Part shown: one piece after another, positions 26,595 to 37,708 of the stretch
How the letters are laid out: every line of letters starts with the position of its first letter
Position numbering within the stretch: the stretch's first letter is position 1
Assembly: GCA_016208915.1 (NCBI GenBank)
Contig: JACQXE010000033.1
Location: 1 to 49,698, forward strand
Length of the DNA: 49,698 nt
Reading direction: 5' to 3'
From: Nitrospirota bacterium
GTDB taxonomy: Bacteria > Nitrospirota > Thermodesulfovibrionia > Thermodesulfovibrionales > UBA1546
Notes under the pieces: generated by a model
The model's database searches: none
Told to the model about the DNA's origin: nothing
The model's input: only the letters and a program-made list of their open reading frames with translations
Made by a program: the position numbers and the translations under genes

Positions 26595-27335
26595 ATGATA
26601 TGTGAAAGATGTCGAATAGAAAATACTGAGGACAGCAGATACTGCAAGGGATGCGGCGCACTCCTTAAGCAGGACGTTGAAGCGCATATAAGCAGGGGTC
26701 TTCTTTACAGGAGAAGGGGAGGCGGCAGCGCTCAGGGAAATGCGCTTATTGAATTGACACAGGCATTGAAACTTGATCCTCAGAATGCTGAAGCCAATTT
26801 TTATATGGGCAAGCTTATGTATGATAATGGTTTTCTTGAAGACGCCCTTAACTATTATAAAAAGGCGATTGAGACAAGCCCTGAATGGGCTGATGTGTAT
26901 TTTGAAATAGGTACCGCATATTACAGGCTCTGCAGAATTGACGAGGCAATAGAAGTATTTGAAAAGGCGTACAGCCTTAATCCTGAATATATTATTTCGT
27001 GTTATTATGCGGGTCTGGCTTATTACCATAAGGGCAGTCTTGATAAGGCCATAAAACATTTTGAAAATGTAATCCAGAAGGACCCTGAGTTTGCTATGGC
27101 TTATTACCATCTTGGCCGGGCATATACAAAAAAGAATTTTACAAATAAGGCGATAGAGTCGCTGGAGAAACTAGTTGCAATCAGCCCTAAGGACTCTGAC
27201 GCATTCTTTCACTTAGGATTCTCCTACTGGAAGAACGACAATGAAGAGAAGGCAATATGGGCATTGCAGAAGGCGTTAGAACTGAATCCTGACGATGAGA
27301 ATGCAAAGGGAATACTCAAGCAGTTGATGCGCTGA
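26595..27335 (+). CDS. Zinc-ribbon and TPR protein embedded in the nuo operon
   Basis: The first 22 residues form a zinc ribbon (CERC...CKGCG). About six TPR units follow from residue 45 to the end, for example AEANFYMGKLMYDNGFLEDALNYYKKAI. There is no signal peptide or membrane helix, so it is cytosolic. Its ATG follows the nuoG stop by one base and uses a GGAGGGGG site inside nuoG, and nuoH starts 12 nt after it, so it is cotranscribed. It is not one of the 14 core subunits. A role in assembly of the peripheral arm is plausible from position only. Confidence 0.85.
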   Translation: MICERCRIENTEDSRYCKGCGALLKQDVEAHISRGLLYRRRGGGSAQGNALIELTQALKLDPQNAEANFYMGKLMYDNGFLEDALNYYKKAIETSPEWADVYFEIGTAYYRLCRIDEAIEVFEKAYSLNPEYIISCYYAGLAYYHKGSLDKAIKHFENVIQKDPEFAMAYYHLGRAYTKKNFTNKAIESLEKLVAISPKDSDAFFHLGFSYWKNDNEEKAIWALQKALELNPDDENAKGILKQLMR

Positions 27336-27346
27336 CAGGAGAGAAG

Positions 27347-28363
27347 ATGTATATTGATTTAATGCTGAACATAGGAATGATACTCTTAAAGATTGCGGTT
27401 GTTATAGGCGTAGCGCTGCTCCATGTTGCTTATGCCACATACTGGGAACGCAAGGTGATTGGACATATGCAGGTAAGGCTTGGCCCTATAGAGGTCGGTC
27501 CGCACGGCCTGCTTCAGCCTATAGCAGACGGCGTAAAATTATTTTTCAAAGAGGACATAATACCTGCAAATGCAGACAAGCCCTTGTTCTATATTGCGCC
27601 TGTTATATTCTTTGTCTCAACCATGACCGCGCTCTCTGTCCTGCCATTCTTTGAAGGCTTTGTTATTGCTGACATAAATATCGGGCTGCTATTCCTGTTT
27701 GCAATGTCTTCTCTGGGCGCATACGGGATAATAATATCAGGATGGTCGTCCAACTCAAAGTATGCATTTTTAGGCGGATTGAGGTCAGCGTCACAGGTAA
27801 TAAGCTATGAGATTGCAATGGGGATGAGTCTGGTCGGAGTCATGATCATGGCTGGCTCCCTGAATCTTTCTGATATTGTGAAGGCACAGCAGCAATATCC
27901 TACCGGGATGTTTGCAGTGCCGCAGTTTCTTGGTTTTTTCATATTCACTGTTTCTGCATTAGCTGAGACAAACAGGCTTCCATTTGACCTTCCTGAGGCT
28001 GAAAGCGAGCTTGTGGCAGGTTACTTTACAGAATACAGCGGATTCAGGTTTGCGCTGTTTTTCCTCGGAGAATATACAGGGATGCTGGTCATGTCTTCGA
28101 TATCGGCAATCTGTTTTCTCGGAGGATGGACTGTTCCGCAGTTTATTACCGGCTGGTTCCCGTTTCTACTTCAATTGCCGGCGTGGTTTTGGGTGCTGGT
28201 ATTTCTTGCAAAGGTCTATGCATTTATGTTCTTTTACTACTGGGTAAGGGCAACTCTTCCGCGATACAGATATGACCAGCTCATGTCTATCGGATGGAAG
28301 ATGCTTATCCCGCTGGCGCTTTTAAATATTGTGGTTACGGCAATGGTAAAAATATTGTTATGA
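27347..28363 (+). CDS. nuoH: NADH-quinone oxidoreductase subunit H
   Basis: This 338-residue membrane subunit forms the quinone chamber and joins the peripheral and membrane arms. Eight or so helices are present, with YWERKVIGHMQVRLGP, GLLQPIADGVKLFFKED, SKYAFLGGLRSASQVISYEIAMG and the acidic loop ETNRLPFDLPEAESELVAGYFTEYSGFRF split across the central loops. CAGGAGAG precedes the ATG. It ends with TGA. Confidence 0.96.
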   Translation: MYIDLMLNIGMILLKIAVVIGVALLHVAYATYWERKVIGHMQVRLGPIEVGPHGLLQPIADGVKLFFKEDIIPANADKPLFYIAPVIFFVSTMTALSVLPFFEGFVIADINIGLLFLFAMSSLGAYGIIISGWSSNSKYAFLGGLRSASQVISYEIAMGMSLVGVMIMAGSLNLSDIVKAQQQYPTGMFAVPQFLGFFIFTVSALAETNRLPFDLPEAESELVAGYFTEYSGFRFALFFLGEYTGMLVMSSISAICFLGGWTVPQFITGWFPFLLQLPAWFWVLVFLAKVYAFMFFYYWVRATLPRYRYDQLMSIGWKMLIPLALLNIVVTAMVKILL

Positions 28364-28400
28364 AACATATTAATGCTTCGACAATTAAAAACCTAACAGT

Positions 28401-28497
28401 TGTCATTCCCGCAAGTAAAGCGCGTCGGGAATCCTTTTTAAAAACAAAAAAAGATTCCGGACCTGCCTACCGGACAGGCAGGCAAGCCGGAATGACA
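28401..28497. repeat. REP-like palindrome between nuoH and nuoI
   Basis: The ends are TGTCATTCCCG and CCGGAATGACA. The right half contains a strong hairpin (CCTGCCTACCGGACAGGCAGG region). It belongs to the TGTCATTCC family. Confidence 0.85.
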
Positions 28498-28544
28498 GAC
28501 TTTCTGCCTTGCAACTTGCTACGAGGCAGTTCATTTTATTCAGT

Positions 28545-29096
28545 ATGACAGCCGCTAAATTAATAAGGGCGATATTCTTTATAGAGATTCTAAAAGGTCT
28601 TGCATTGACCTTTAAAACGATGTTTACCCCTGCAGTTACAAGGAGATATCCAAAGGTCAAGAGGCCTGTGCAGCCCGGGTTCAGAGGTCTCCATGCGCTT
28701 GCAAAGGATGAGAACGGAAAGATGAAATGCGTAGGATGCGGTCTTTGCGGCGCTTACTGCCCGTCAAAGTGCATATATATTTATACGTCTGACGGAAAAG
28801 ACCATAAGAAAGTTGTTGACAGATATGAGATAGAGGTTCTCAGATGCATTTACTGCGGTTTCTGTGTTGAGGCATGCCCTTTCGGGGCGATAACATTAAG
28901 CGAGCATTATGAATATTCTGATTATTCAAGGGAACCATTTTATATGACAAAAGACAAACTACTTTCCAACTGGGACAAGCATTTTGCAGGAGAGAAAGGG
29001 AAGAGATATTTCAGGGATTTCTGGCGTCCGAAGTCAGAGGACTTCATAGGATATGAAGGGCAGGCGATGTTCAAGGGGATAAAGAATGAAAAGTGA
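28545..29096 (+). CDS. nuoI: NADH-quinone oxidoreductase subunit I
   Basis: This 183-residue ferredoxin-like subunit carries two [4Fe-4S] clusters (N6a and N6b) that feed N2 in NuoB. The motifs are CVGCGLCGAYCPSKCI and CIYCGFCVEACPFGAI, with GFRGLHAL before them. An N-terminal amphipathic helix (LIRAIFFIEILKGLALTFK) packs on the membrane. ATG at 28545 is chosen; an upstream TTG would begin inside the flanking sequence. It ends with TGA. Confidence 0.94.
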   Translation: MTAAKLIRAIFFIEILKGLALTFKTMFTPAVTRRYPKVKRPVQPGFRGLHALAKDENGKMKCVGCGLCGAYCPSKCIYIYTSDGKDHKKVVDRYEIEVLRCIYCGFCVEACPFGAITLSEHYEYSDYSREPFYMTKDKLLSNWDKHFAGEKGKRYFRDFWRPKSEDFIGYEGQAMFKGIKNEK

Positions 29097-29100
29097 AAAA

Positions 29101-29173
29101 TGTCACCCTGCCCTGAACTTGATTCAGGGTATTTCAGGGTCTCGTGAGATGCTGAATCAAGTTCAGCATGACA
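29101..29173. repeat. REP-like palindrome between nuoI and nuoJ
   Basis: It starts TGTCACCCTG and ends CAGCATGACA, with two internal hairpins (CCCTGAA...TTCAGGG and GCTGAA...TTCAGC). Its stems differ from those of the TGTCATTCC elements, but the TGTCA/TGACA ends are shared. Confidence 0.8.
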
Positions 29174-29190
29174 GAAGGTAAGGAGTAAGC

Positions 29191-29703
29191 ATGTTACCTG
29201 AACTATTTTTTGGATATTATGCAGCAATGATAGTATTCCTTTCTGTCCTTGTTATAACAAGGAAGAATCCTGTTCACAGCGTGATGTGGATGTTGCTCCT
29301 GTTTTTCCATATCGCAGGCCTTTACCTTTTTTTGAACGCTGAGTTTATTGCTGCGATTCAGGTTATTGTTTATGCAGGCGCAATACTCGTGCTTTTCCTT
29401 TTTGTAGTCTTACTGCTGAACCTTAGAGAGGAGCTTCAGACCGCTAAGTTTATACGTTCATGGCCTGCAGGGCTTTTAATATCAGGCGGAATCATAGTAG
29501 CAATAATCAGCGCGTTAAGGTCTTTTGTTCTTGCGCCTCAGGGGATGCATACAATTGAATTCATAAAAAGAGAGACACATACAAAGGCGCTCGGAACAAT
29601 CCTTTATACAGAATATCTGTTCCCGTTCGAGATAGCCTCTCTGGTGCTGTTGGTTGCCATAATAGGCGCTATCGTGCTTGCAAAGAAAAAGACGAGGTCA
29701 TAA
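29191..29703 (+). CDS. nuoJ: NADH-quinone oxidoreductase subunit J
   Basis: This 170-residue membrane subunit has five helices and the conserved third helix IQVIVYAGAILVLFLFVVLLLN, including the pi-bulge region that moves during coupling. AAGGAGT precedes the ATG. The adjoining nuoK gene starts 79 nt downstream after a short spacer without a hairpin. Confidence 0.95.
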   Translation: MLPELFFGYYAAMIVFLSVLVITRKNPVHSVMWMLLLFFHIAGLYLFLNAEFIAAIQVIVYAGAILVLFLFVVLLLNLREELQTAKFIRSWPAGLLISGGIIVAIISALRSFVLAPQGMHTIEFIKRETHTKALGTILYTEYLFPFEIASLVLLVAIIGAIVLAKKKTRS

Positions 29704-29782
29704 TGATAATAAATAATAGCCAGGAATCAGTAATCAGAAATTTTGAAATTTGGGATTTGTGTATTGGCATATTGGGTGTCGA

Positions 29783-30085
29783 ATGGTACCTTTAAACTGG
29801 TATCTGGTTCTTAGCGCAATCGTGTTTATGATAGGAGTGTTCGGCTTCCTCACAAGAAGAAATATCATAATAATGTTCATGTCGATAGAGGTGATGCTCA
29901 ATGCCGTGAATATAAGTCTTGTTTCTCTCAGCCATTATATGCAGGACATGCGGGGACAGATACTGGTGTTTTTCATTATCACGGTTGCTGCAGCAGAGGC
30001 AGCCATAGGGCTTGCCATTATCATAGCGCTGTTCAGAAACAAGTCCACTGTGCATGTGGATGAGATGAGCGAGATGAAGGGATGA
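29783..30085 (+). CDS. nuoK: NADH-quinone oxidoreductase subunit K
   Basis: Exactly 100 residues, the usual NuoK length, with three helices. The two conserved membrane glutamates lie in [12 protein letters not shown] and [11 protein letters not shown]. The ATG at 29783 gives the standard N-terminus ([15 protein letters not shown]); an upstream in-frame start would add eleven non-conserved residues. The stop overlaps the nuoL start (ATGA). Confidence 0.95.
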   Translation: MVPLNWYLVLSAIVFMIGVFGFLTRRNIIIMFMSIEVMLNAVNISLVSLSHYMQDMRGQILVFFIITVAAAEAAIGLAIIIALFRNKSTVHVDEMSEMKG

Positions 30086-32007
30086 CTATGAATAATTATC
30101 TTCTAATACCATTTTTGCCGTTAGCAGCATTTTTAATCAATATCCTTTTGGGCAGGAAGTATTTAAAAGACAATGCGCACTGGGTTTCTATACTCGCAGT
30201 TGCCGGGGCATGGGTTGTCGCAGTGATGACAATGATGGATGTCCTTGCAGGCAGGATAGTCAATCAGGATCTCTATTCATGGATTGTATCAGGCGGCTTT
30301 AAGGTCTCTGTAGGTTTTCTCATAGACCCTTTGACAGCAGTGATGCTTATTGTTGTCACTACATGCAGCACGCTCATACACATATATTCAGCCGGTTATA
30401 TGCATGGAGACAAGGGATATTACAGGTTCTTTGCCTATCTGAGCCTGTTTACGTTCTGCATGCTCATGCTTGTTATGGCTAATAACTTCCTCCAGCTTTA
30501 TTTTGGATGGGAAGGGGTCGGACTCTGTTCATACTTTCTTATAGGATATTATTTCAACAAGAAATCAGCATCAGATGCCGGCAAGAAGGCTTTTATAGTG
30601 AACAGATTCGGAGACTTTGGTTTCGGACTCGGAATAATAATGATATTCCTCACATTCGGGACTGTATATTACGAGCCTGTCTTTAATCAGGTGAATGGGT
30701 TTGCTTCAGCCACTGTAAATTTCTTGGGATATGATGTAAATCTCATGACACTGATCTCCCTTCTTCTGTTCTGCGGGGCAGTCGGCAAATCTGCGCAGAT
30801 ACCTCTTCATGTATGGCTCCCTGATGCTATGGAGGGCCCGACGCCTGTCAGTGCATTAATACATGCAGCGACAATGGTTACAGCAGGCGTATTTCTTGTT
30901 GCAAGGTGTAATCCGATATTCAGCCTTTCTGAAACAGCGATGATGGTTGTTGCATTAACAGGGGCGATAACATCTTTATTTGCAGCGACTATCGGTCTTG
31001 TGCAGAACGATATCAAGAGGATAATTGCATATTCCACAATAAGCCAGCTCGGGTACATGTTTCTTGCATGCGGCGTGGGAGCATATACAGCAGGGATATT
31101 CCATTTATATACACACGCATTCTTCAAGGCTTTGTTGTTTCTGTGCGCTGGCAGCGTAATGCATGCAATGTCCGGAGAGCTTGACCTTCAGAAAATGGGC
31201 GGACTTAAAAAATATATGCCTGTTACGTACCTGACAATGCTTCTTGCATCATTGAGCATTTCCGGAGTGCCGGGATTTGCCGGATTTTTCAGCAAGGATG
31301 AGATACTATGGCTTGCTTATTCAGGCACAAGCCATGTGGGAAAATTTGTCTGGGCAATAGGTAGTATAGTGGCATTTCTTACGGCATTTTACTCGTTCAG
31401 GCTCGTTTTTCTCACATTCCATGGAAAATTCCGAGGGACGCATGAACAGGAGCATCACCTGCATGAATCTCCAAAGGTTATGACCATTCCATTGATGATT
31501 CTTTGTATCGGCGCGGTTGCATCAGGCTGGGTTGGCATACCTCATCTGCTCGGAGGAGGAGCGCATTTCACAGAGTTTATGAAACCTGTCTTAGGCCATC
31601 CAGAGGGGCATGGCACGCATGCCGAGGAGTGGATGGTAGTGGCTATATCTGTAGCAGCAGGGTTCTCAGGGATAGGGCTTGCAGCATTATTCTATCTTGT
31701 AAGGACTGATATCCCGGTAATGTTGGCAAGGAATTTCAGCAAGGCGCATAAAATCCTTTTCAATAAGTACTATATAGATGAGTTGTACAGCTTTTTAATA
31801 GTAAGGCCCACCCTGTGGGTTGCAAAGAGCATATTCATGGGCATAACAGACGCAAAGATTATAGAGGCTGTTGTGAACGGAGTGCCAAAGGCCATAGGCG
31901 CTTTCAGCCAGCAGCTTAGAAGGATACAGACAGGTTTATTACATAATTATGCAGCAATAATGGCTATGGGCATATTAATCATTGTTGCTTTTATGTTGCT
32001 GAGGTAG
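30082..32007 (+). CDS. nuoL: NADH-quinone oxidoreductase subunit L
   Basis: This is the distal antiporter-like subunit (641 residues, about 16 helices, with the long lateral helix at the C-terminus). Core blocks are [49 protein letters not shown] (read here as QIPLHVW), [19 protein letters not shown] and [13 protein letters not shown], carrying the Lys and Glu residues of the proton channel. Its ATG overlaps the nuoK stop. ATG at 30088 is an equally spaced alternative start. Confidence 0.95.
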   Translation: MTMNNYLLIPFLPLAAFLINILLGRKYLKDNAHWVSILAVAGAWVVAVMTMMDVLAGRIVNQDLYSWIVSGGFKVSVGFLIDPLTAVMLIVVTTCSTLIHIYSAGYMHGDKGYYRFFAYLSLFTFCMLMLVMANNFLQLYFGWEGVGLCSYFLIGYYFNKKSASDAGKKAFIVNRFGDFGFGLGIIMIFLTFGTVYYEPVFNQVNGFASATVNFLGYDVNLMTLISLLLFCGAVGKSAQIPLHVWLPDAMEGPTPVSALIHAATMVTAGVFLVARCNPIFSLSETAMMVVALTGAITSLFAATIGLVQNDIKRIIAYSTISQLGYMFLACGVGAYTAGIFHLYTHAFFKALLFLCAGSVMHAMSGELDLQKMGGLKKYMPVTYLTMLLASLSISGVPGFAGFFSKDEILWLAYSGTSHVGKFVWAIGSIVAFLTAFYSFRLVFLTFHGKFRGTHEQEHHLHESPKVMTIPLMILCIGAVASGWVGIPHLLGGGAHFTEFMKPVLGHPEGHGTHAEEWMVVAISVAAGFSGIGLAALFYLVRTDIPVMLARNFSKAHKILFNKYYIDELYSFLIVRPTLWVAKSIFMGITDAKIIEAVVNGVPKAIGAFSQQLRRIQTGLLHNYAAIMAMGILIIVAFMLLR

Positions 32008-32043
32008 AGGAAACTAATGATTTCATTAATAAGACAACTTAAT

Positions 32044-32153
32044 CGTCATTCCCGCGAAAGCGGGAATCCAGAAAAACACTGGATTCCCCCGCATCAAGTG
32101 CGGGGCAGGCTCAGTCAAGCCCTGTCCTGAACTTGATTCAGGAACGGAATGAC
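32044..32153. repeat. Compound REP-like palindrome between nuoL and nuoM
   Basis: The left end CGTCATTCCCGC and right end CGGAATGAC are complementary, and an inner CCCGC(GAAA)GCGGG hairpin and a CCTGAACTTGATTCAGG hairpin are present. The latter is also part of the element at 29101, so this copy appears to be a composite of both repeat types. Confidence 0.85.
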
Positions 32154-32176
32154 AAAAACTATTCACGGAGTGAGTT

Positions 32177-33715
32177 ATGGAACAGGTGATTGCGAATAAA
32201 TTAGGATATCCGATACTGAGCATACTGATATTCCTGCCAATTGCAGGTTCAGCGCTTCTGCTTTTAATTAAAAGGTCGCAGGAAAACTTCATAAGATGGC
32301 TTGCTCTTGCGGTCAGCATAGCAGCCTTTATTATCTCAATTCCGTTATTCACGAATTTTGATAAGTCCACTCATCTTATGCAGTTTGTTGAAAGGCATGA
32401 TTGGATCCCGTCATGGAATATTAATTACTATATAGGTCTTGACGGCATAAGCATACTTTTCGTCCTTCTTTCAACCCTGATAACAATCCTGTGCGTGCTT
32501 ATATCATGGAATTCGATAAAATCAAAAGTGAAAGAATTTTACATATCCATACTTATTATGGAAGGCGCAATGATAGGCGTCTTCTGCTCATTAGATTTTA
32601 TGCTCTTTTATCTTTTCTGGGAGGCTATGCTTATCCCTATGTATCTGTTAATAGGCGTATGGGGAGGCCCGAACAGGATTTATGCAGCTGTGAAGTTCTT
32701 TCTCTATACGCTCGTAGGAAGCTTGCTCATGCTTGTCGGTATAATCGTACTTTATTTCAATTCAGGGCATACATTCAACGTCCTTGACCTAATGACAATG
32801 TCTTATCCCTACCAGTTGCAATTCTGGCTCTTCTGGGCATTTTTTGCGGCATTTGCAGTAAAGGTGCCGATGTTCCCTGTTCATACATGGCTTCCTGATG
32901 CGCATACAGAAGCGCCAACAGCAGGGAGTGTGATACTTGCAGCTGTGCTCATTAAGATGGGGGCGTACGGTTTTCTCAGGTTCTCTCTGCCTCTGTTCCC
33001 AGAGGCGTCAAAGGCAATGACACCTGTAATGCTGACTCTGTCGATCATAGCTATTATATACGGAGCTGTTATCTGTCTTGGCCAGACAGACCTGAAGAGG
33101 CTGATTGCATATAGTTCTGTAAGTCATATGGGTTTTGTGACGCTCGGCATATTTGCGCTGAACACTCAGGGAATGGAAGGCGGAATACTCCATATGATAA
33201 ACCACGGGATAGTTACAGGCGCTCTCTTTTTGAGCATCGGTGTTATCTATGACAGGACGCATACGAGGCAGATAGCTGATTACGGAGGCGTTGCCTCTGT
33301 AATGCCTGTTTATGCAGCAATGTTTATGGTGTTCACGCTTGCATCAATAGGGCTTCCGGCAACAAACGGGTTTATAGGGGAATTTCTCATAATCCTCGGC
33401 GGATTTACAGCGAACCAGTGGGCAGGCGTGCTTGCAGCAATAGGCATTATCATAGGCGCAGGTTATATGCTCTGGCTTTATCAGAGGGTATTTTTTATGG
33501 AGACGAGTCCAAAGGTCATGGGGCTTAAGGATGTTGATGCAAGAGAGATCATAGCGCTGCTTCCAATGATCCTGCTGATCTTCTGGATAGGGGTTTATCC
33601 TAATACATTCCTCAGTTTTATGCATGAGTCTGTACGCCACCTGCTTGAAAGGATAAACGCAGGAGGCGGGAATGGGATGAATGTTGCAAAAAATATTATG
33701 GAGATTCTAAGATGA
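32177..33715 (+). CDS. nuoM: NADH-quinone oxidoreductase subunit M
   Basis: This 512-residue antiporter-like subunit has about 14 helices. The channel residues are in LFYLFWEAMLIPMYLLIG, KVPMFPVHTWLPDAHTEAPT, QTDLKRLIAYSSVSHMGFV and GLPATNGFIGEFLI. GGAGTGAG precedes the ATG. It overlaps nuoN by 4 nt. Confidence 0.96.
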   Translation: MEQVIANKLGYPILSILIFLPIAGSALLLLIKRSQENFIRWLALAVSIAAFIISIPLFTNFDKSTHLMQFVERHDWIPSWNINYYIGLDGISILFVLLSTLITILCVLISWNSIKSKVKEFYISILIMEGAMIGVFCSLDFMLFYLFWEAMLIPMYLLIGVWGGPNRIYAAVKFFLYTLVGSLLMLVGIIVLYFNSGHTFNVLDLMTMSYPYQLQFWLFWAFFAAFAVKVPMFPVHTWLPDAHTEAPTAGSVILAAVLIKMGAYGFLRFSLPLFPEASKAMTPVMLTLSIIAIIYGAVICLGQTDLKRLIAYSSVSHMGFVTLGIFALNTQGMEGGILHMINHGIVTGALFLSIGVIYDRTHTRQIADYGGVASVMPVYAAMFMVFTLASIGLPATNGFIGEFLIILGGFTANQWAGVLAAIGIIIGAGYMLWLYQRVFFMETSPKVMGLKDVDAREIIALLPMILLIFWIGVYPNTFLSFMHESVRHLLERINAGGGNGMNVAKNIMEILR

Positions 33716-35142
33716 TGACATTTGCTATCCCTGATCTCAGGCCTGTGATGCCTGAGGCTGTGCTGGCTATACTGGCGCTTAGCATACTTATGCTGGATCT
33801 GGTTATCAAAAGGAAAGAGACCATAGCCTTTCTTAGCATAGCAAGCGTTGCAGCCGCAACCTATTTTCTTGCAGGTTCTCTCGGCACGACCTTTAACGGA
33901 ATGTTTGTTTCTGATGGTTACAGCACGTTCTTTAAACTTGTCTTCTTCCTGAATGTTGTCCTTACAATTCTTGTGTCAGCGAGGTATATAGAAATAGAAA
34001 AGGTTAATTTCGGGGAATACTACAGCCTGATACTCTTTTCAACCCTCGGCATGATGATAATGGCTTCGTCAGGGGACCTAATCGTCCTTTATCTCGGTCT
34101 TGAATTAATGGCATTAAGCGCATATATACTCGCCGGTTTTATAAAATACGATCTAAAATCGAATGAGGCAGCCATAAAATATTTTCTGCTCGGCGCATTT
34201 GCATCGGCACTTCTGCTTTACGGAACTGCAATGATATACGGACTCACCGGCACAACAGACATAAGGGCAATATCAGGATTTATAACCGGAAGCGGGTTGT
34301 CAGGCAATCCTGCCCTGACTCTGTCAATAATCTTTTTTGCAGTTGCTTTTTTATTCAAGATAGCTGCTGTGCCTTTCCATATGTGGGCGCCTGATGTTTA
34401 TGAGGGTGCGCCTACATCTGTTACAGCGTTCATGTCAGTAGGTCCAAAGGCAGCAGGCTTTGCAGTGCTCGGAAGGGTCTTTCTCACGGCATTCGGCTCT
34501 GTCAGGGTTGAATGGGCAGCATTGTTCATCCCCATAGCAATACTCACGATGGCTGTCGGAAATATTGTTGCACTCTCACAGACAAACATAAAGAGGATGC
34601 TCGCCTATTCTTCAATAGCGCACGCAGGCTATGTCCTGCTCGGGATTATTTCAGGCACTCCCGAGGGTCTGGCGAGCGTTCTGAACTATCTGCTTATTTA
34701 TGCATTCATGAATATCGGCGCATTTGCTGTTGTTATACTGCTCAGGTCAGAAGGTTTCAAGGGAGACAGCATCTCAGATTATGAAGGGCTTGCAAAGACG
34801 CATCCGCTGGCAGCAGCGGTAATGCTTGTATTCATGTTCTCTCTAACAGGGATTCCGCCGACTGCCGGTTTTATGGGAAAGTTCTATGTTTTTATGAGCG
34901 CTGTTAATGCAGGATACACATGGCTTGTGATAATAGCTGTTATATTCAGCGCAATATCAGCATATTTCTATCTGAGAATAGTAATGTATATGTACATGAG
35001 AGAGCCGAGGCAGACTGTTCAGCTTGCCTTATCTTCCGGTATCGGCCTTGCACTTGCAATTGCTGTTGCGGCTGTTTTTATCATCGGAATTCTTCCCTCT
35101 TCGTTTATAAACTTTGCGCGTATATCAGTGGCAGGGTTCTAA
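33712..35142 (+). CDS. nuoN: NADH-quinone oxidoreductase subunit N
   Basis: This is the third antiporter-like subunit (476 residues, about 14 helices), the last of the operon. Typical blocks are LIVLYLGLELMALSAYILAGF, KSNEAAIKYFLLGAFAS, VPFHMWAPDVYEGAPTSVTAFMS, QTNIKRMLAYSSIAHAGYVL and GIPPTAGFMGKFYVF. The start overlaps the nuoM stop. No strong terminator is seen between it and the promoter of the next gene. Confidence 0.96.
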   Translation: MMTFAIPDLRPVMPEAVLAILALSILMLDLVIKRKETIAFLSIASVAAATYFLAGSLGTTFNGMFVSDGYSTFFKLVFFLNVVLTILVSARYIEIEKVNFGEYYSLILFSTLGMMIMASSGDLIVLYLGLELMALSAYILAGFIKYDLKSNEAAIKYFLLGAFASALLLYGTAMIYGLTGTTDIRAISGFITGSGLSGNPALTLSIIFFAVAFLFKIAAVPFHMWAPDVYEGAPTSVTAFMSVGPKAAGFAVLGRVFLTAFGSVRVEWAALFIPIAILTMAVGNIVALSQTNIKRMLAYSSIAHAGYVLLGIISGTPEGLASVLNYLLIYAFMNIGAFAVVILLRSEGFKGDSISDYEGLAKTHPLAAAVMLVFMFSLTGIPPTAGFMGKFYVFMSAVNAGYTWLVIIAVIFSAISAYFYLRIVMYMYMREPRQTVQLALSSGIGLALAIAVAAVFIIGILPSSFINFARISVAGF

Positions 35143-35198
35143 AATTTATGCCCTGTTTTTTACCCCTAAAAATATACCAAAAAATTTTTAAAAACATA

Positions 35199-35227
35199 TT
35201 GACAATATAAATATTGTCTGATAGGAT
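35199..35227 (+). promoter_or_regulatory. Promoter of the SWIB gene with an overlapping palindrome
   Basis: TTGACA (35199-35204) and TAGGAT (35222-35227) are separated by 17 nt. A perfect 8-bp inverted repeat, GACAATAT-AA-ATATTGTC (35201-35218), fills the -35 overlap and the spacer, which is where a dimeric repressor would sit. Confidence 0.65.
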
Positions 35228-35290
35228 TTTATTAACTTTTATATAGAATCATAAGGTCATAAGACCTTAAATAATAAAAGGGGGTAAAAG

Positions 35291-35647
35291 ATGGCAACAA
35301 AAAAAGCAGCAAAGAAAAAGACGGTAAAGAAAGCCGTAAAGAAGGCTGTAACGAAAAAAGTCGTAAAAAAGAAAGCTGTAAAGGCCAAGACCAAGAGGAA
35401 ACCGAATCCGGAGTTCATGAAACCAATGAAGATCAGTGATGCACTGGCAACGGTTGTTGGGAGCAAGCCGATTCCAAGGACTGAGGTAACAAAGAAGCTC
35501 TGGCAGTACATCAAAAAACATAAGCTTCAGGATAAAGTTAACAGAAGAAATATCAATGCCGATGCAAACCTCAGGGCAGTGTTTGGGGGTAAGGGCACAG
35601 TATCGATGTTTGAGATGACCAAGCTGGTAAACAAACATCTGGGCTAA
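35291..35647 (+). CDS. Histone H1-like basic protein with a SWIB domain
   Basis: The first 38 residues are almost only Lys, Ala and Val (KKAAKKK and KKAVKK repeats), like the tails of histone H1-like bacterial proteins. The rest (about 42-118) is a SWIB/MDM2 fold: FMKPMKISDALATVVGSK, then LWQYIKKHKLQDKVNRRNINADANLRAVFG. The protein probably binds nucleic acid and may compact DNA. Similar fusions are known in Chlamydiae and several environmental phyla. GGGGGT precedes the ATG. The gene is monocistronic, with its own promoter, palindrome and terminator, and its start is strongly expressed-looking (dense Shine-Dalgarno region). Confidence 0.88.
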   Translation: MATKKAAKKKTVKKAVKKAVTKKVVKKKAVKAKTKRKPNPEFMKPMKISDALATVVGSKPIPRTEVTKKLWQYIKKHKLQDKVNRRNINADANLRAVFGGKGTVSMFEMTKLVNKHLG

Positions 35648-35671
35648 ACACTACTTATTTTTAGTAATAGC

Positions 35672-35715
35672 AAAATTAAAAGGCAGGTAAGTATACTTAC
35701 CTGCCTTTTAATTTT
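35672..35715. terminator. Long perfect palindrome acting as terminator after the SWIB gene
   Basis: A 44-nt perfect palindrome (arms of 22 nt, centre GTATAC, core AAGGCAGGTAAG) ends in a T-rich stretch on the plus strand and is A-rich upstream, so it can terminate transcription from either side. Confidence 0.85.
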
Positions 35716-35745
35716 TAAGGCACAGATAGTAAACCCTGTTCATTC

Positions 35746-35803
35746 AGCAGAGGCTGAATGATGTTATACCGATTTAGAAATGTCCTAGCAGAGGCTGAAT
35801 GAT
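35746..35803. repeat. Direct repeat upstream of guaB
   Basis: The 17-mer AGCAGAGGCTGAATGAT occurs at 35746-35762 and 35787-35803. The first copy is extended to a hairpin (CATTCAGC/GCTGAATG). The second copy abuts the -35 of the guaB promoter, so the repeats may be regulator sites. Confidence 0.6.
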
Positions 35804-35832
35804 TGCCTTGTTTTATTAAGAAATGCTAAAAT
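35803..35832 (+). promoter_or_regulatory. Probable guaB promoter
   Basis: TTGCCT (35803-35808) and an extended -10 TGCTAAAAT (TAAAAT at 35827-35832) are 18 nt apart, and lie 24 nt upstream of the guaB ATG. Confidence 0.55.
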
Positions 35833-35847
35833 GTAAAAAATTTTTAA

Positions 35848-37317
<1,470 letters not shown>

Positions 37318-37322
37318 TAGCC

Positions 37323-37607
37323 TTACCTTCCTGTTAATTCTTTCACTTCTTTTTTGCCGTGCTGTAATTCTTCTCCCTGCTCCCTGTCTTCCCTTAAGAG
37401 AAGTTCCTGAAACTCGCCAACATGAGTTTTTTCCTCTTTTGCGATATCCAGAAAGACCTTTTTAATATCAGGCCTGTCTGTCATGGCTGCAAGCTGTTCA
37501 TAGAGATTTATGGCGTCAAGCTCTGCAATCATCCCTATTCGAAGTGCTTCTTTAACTATGTCTCCTTTTTTAACCTTTTTAAGGTCTATTGGTATATTAG
37601 ACATCAT
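37323..37607 (-). CDS. Short ferritin-like protein (encapsulated-ferritin type)
   Basis: This 94-residue, two-helix protein has a di-iron half-site: Glu in MIAELDAINLYEQ and ExxH in KEEKTHVGEFQELL. It resembles the short ferritin-like/rubrerythrin-like proteins that dimerise to make a ferroxidase site and, in several organisms, are cargo of encapsulins. No encapsulin gene is visible nearby, and the C-terminal cargo tag is not obvious. The two opening ATG codons follow GGGGTAAGAG. It is convergent with guaB (5-nt gap). Confidence 0.75.
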   Translation of the reverse strand: MMSNIPIDLKKVKKGDIVKEALRIGMIAELDAINLYEQLAAMTDRPDIKKVFLDIAKEEKTHVGEFQELLLREDREQGEELQHGKKEVKELTGR

Positions 37608-37708
37608 AACTCTTACCCCCTGTTTTGAGATTTAAGATTTTATATTTTACCATGTTCTTAGTCCTATAGGCAGGAAATAGTATTTAAGCGGATGCAATTT
37701 CTTAGTGT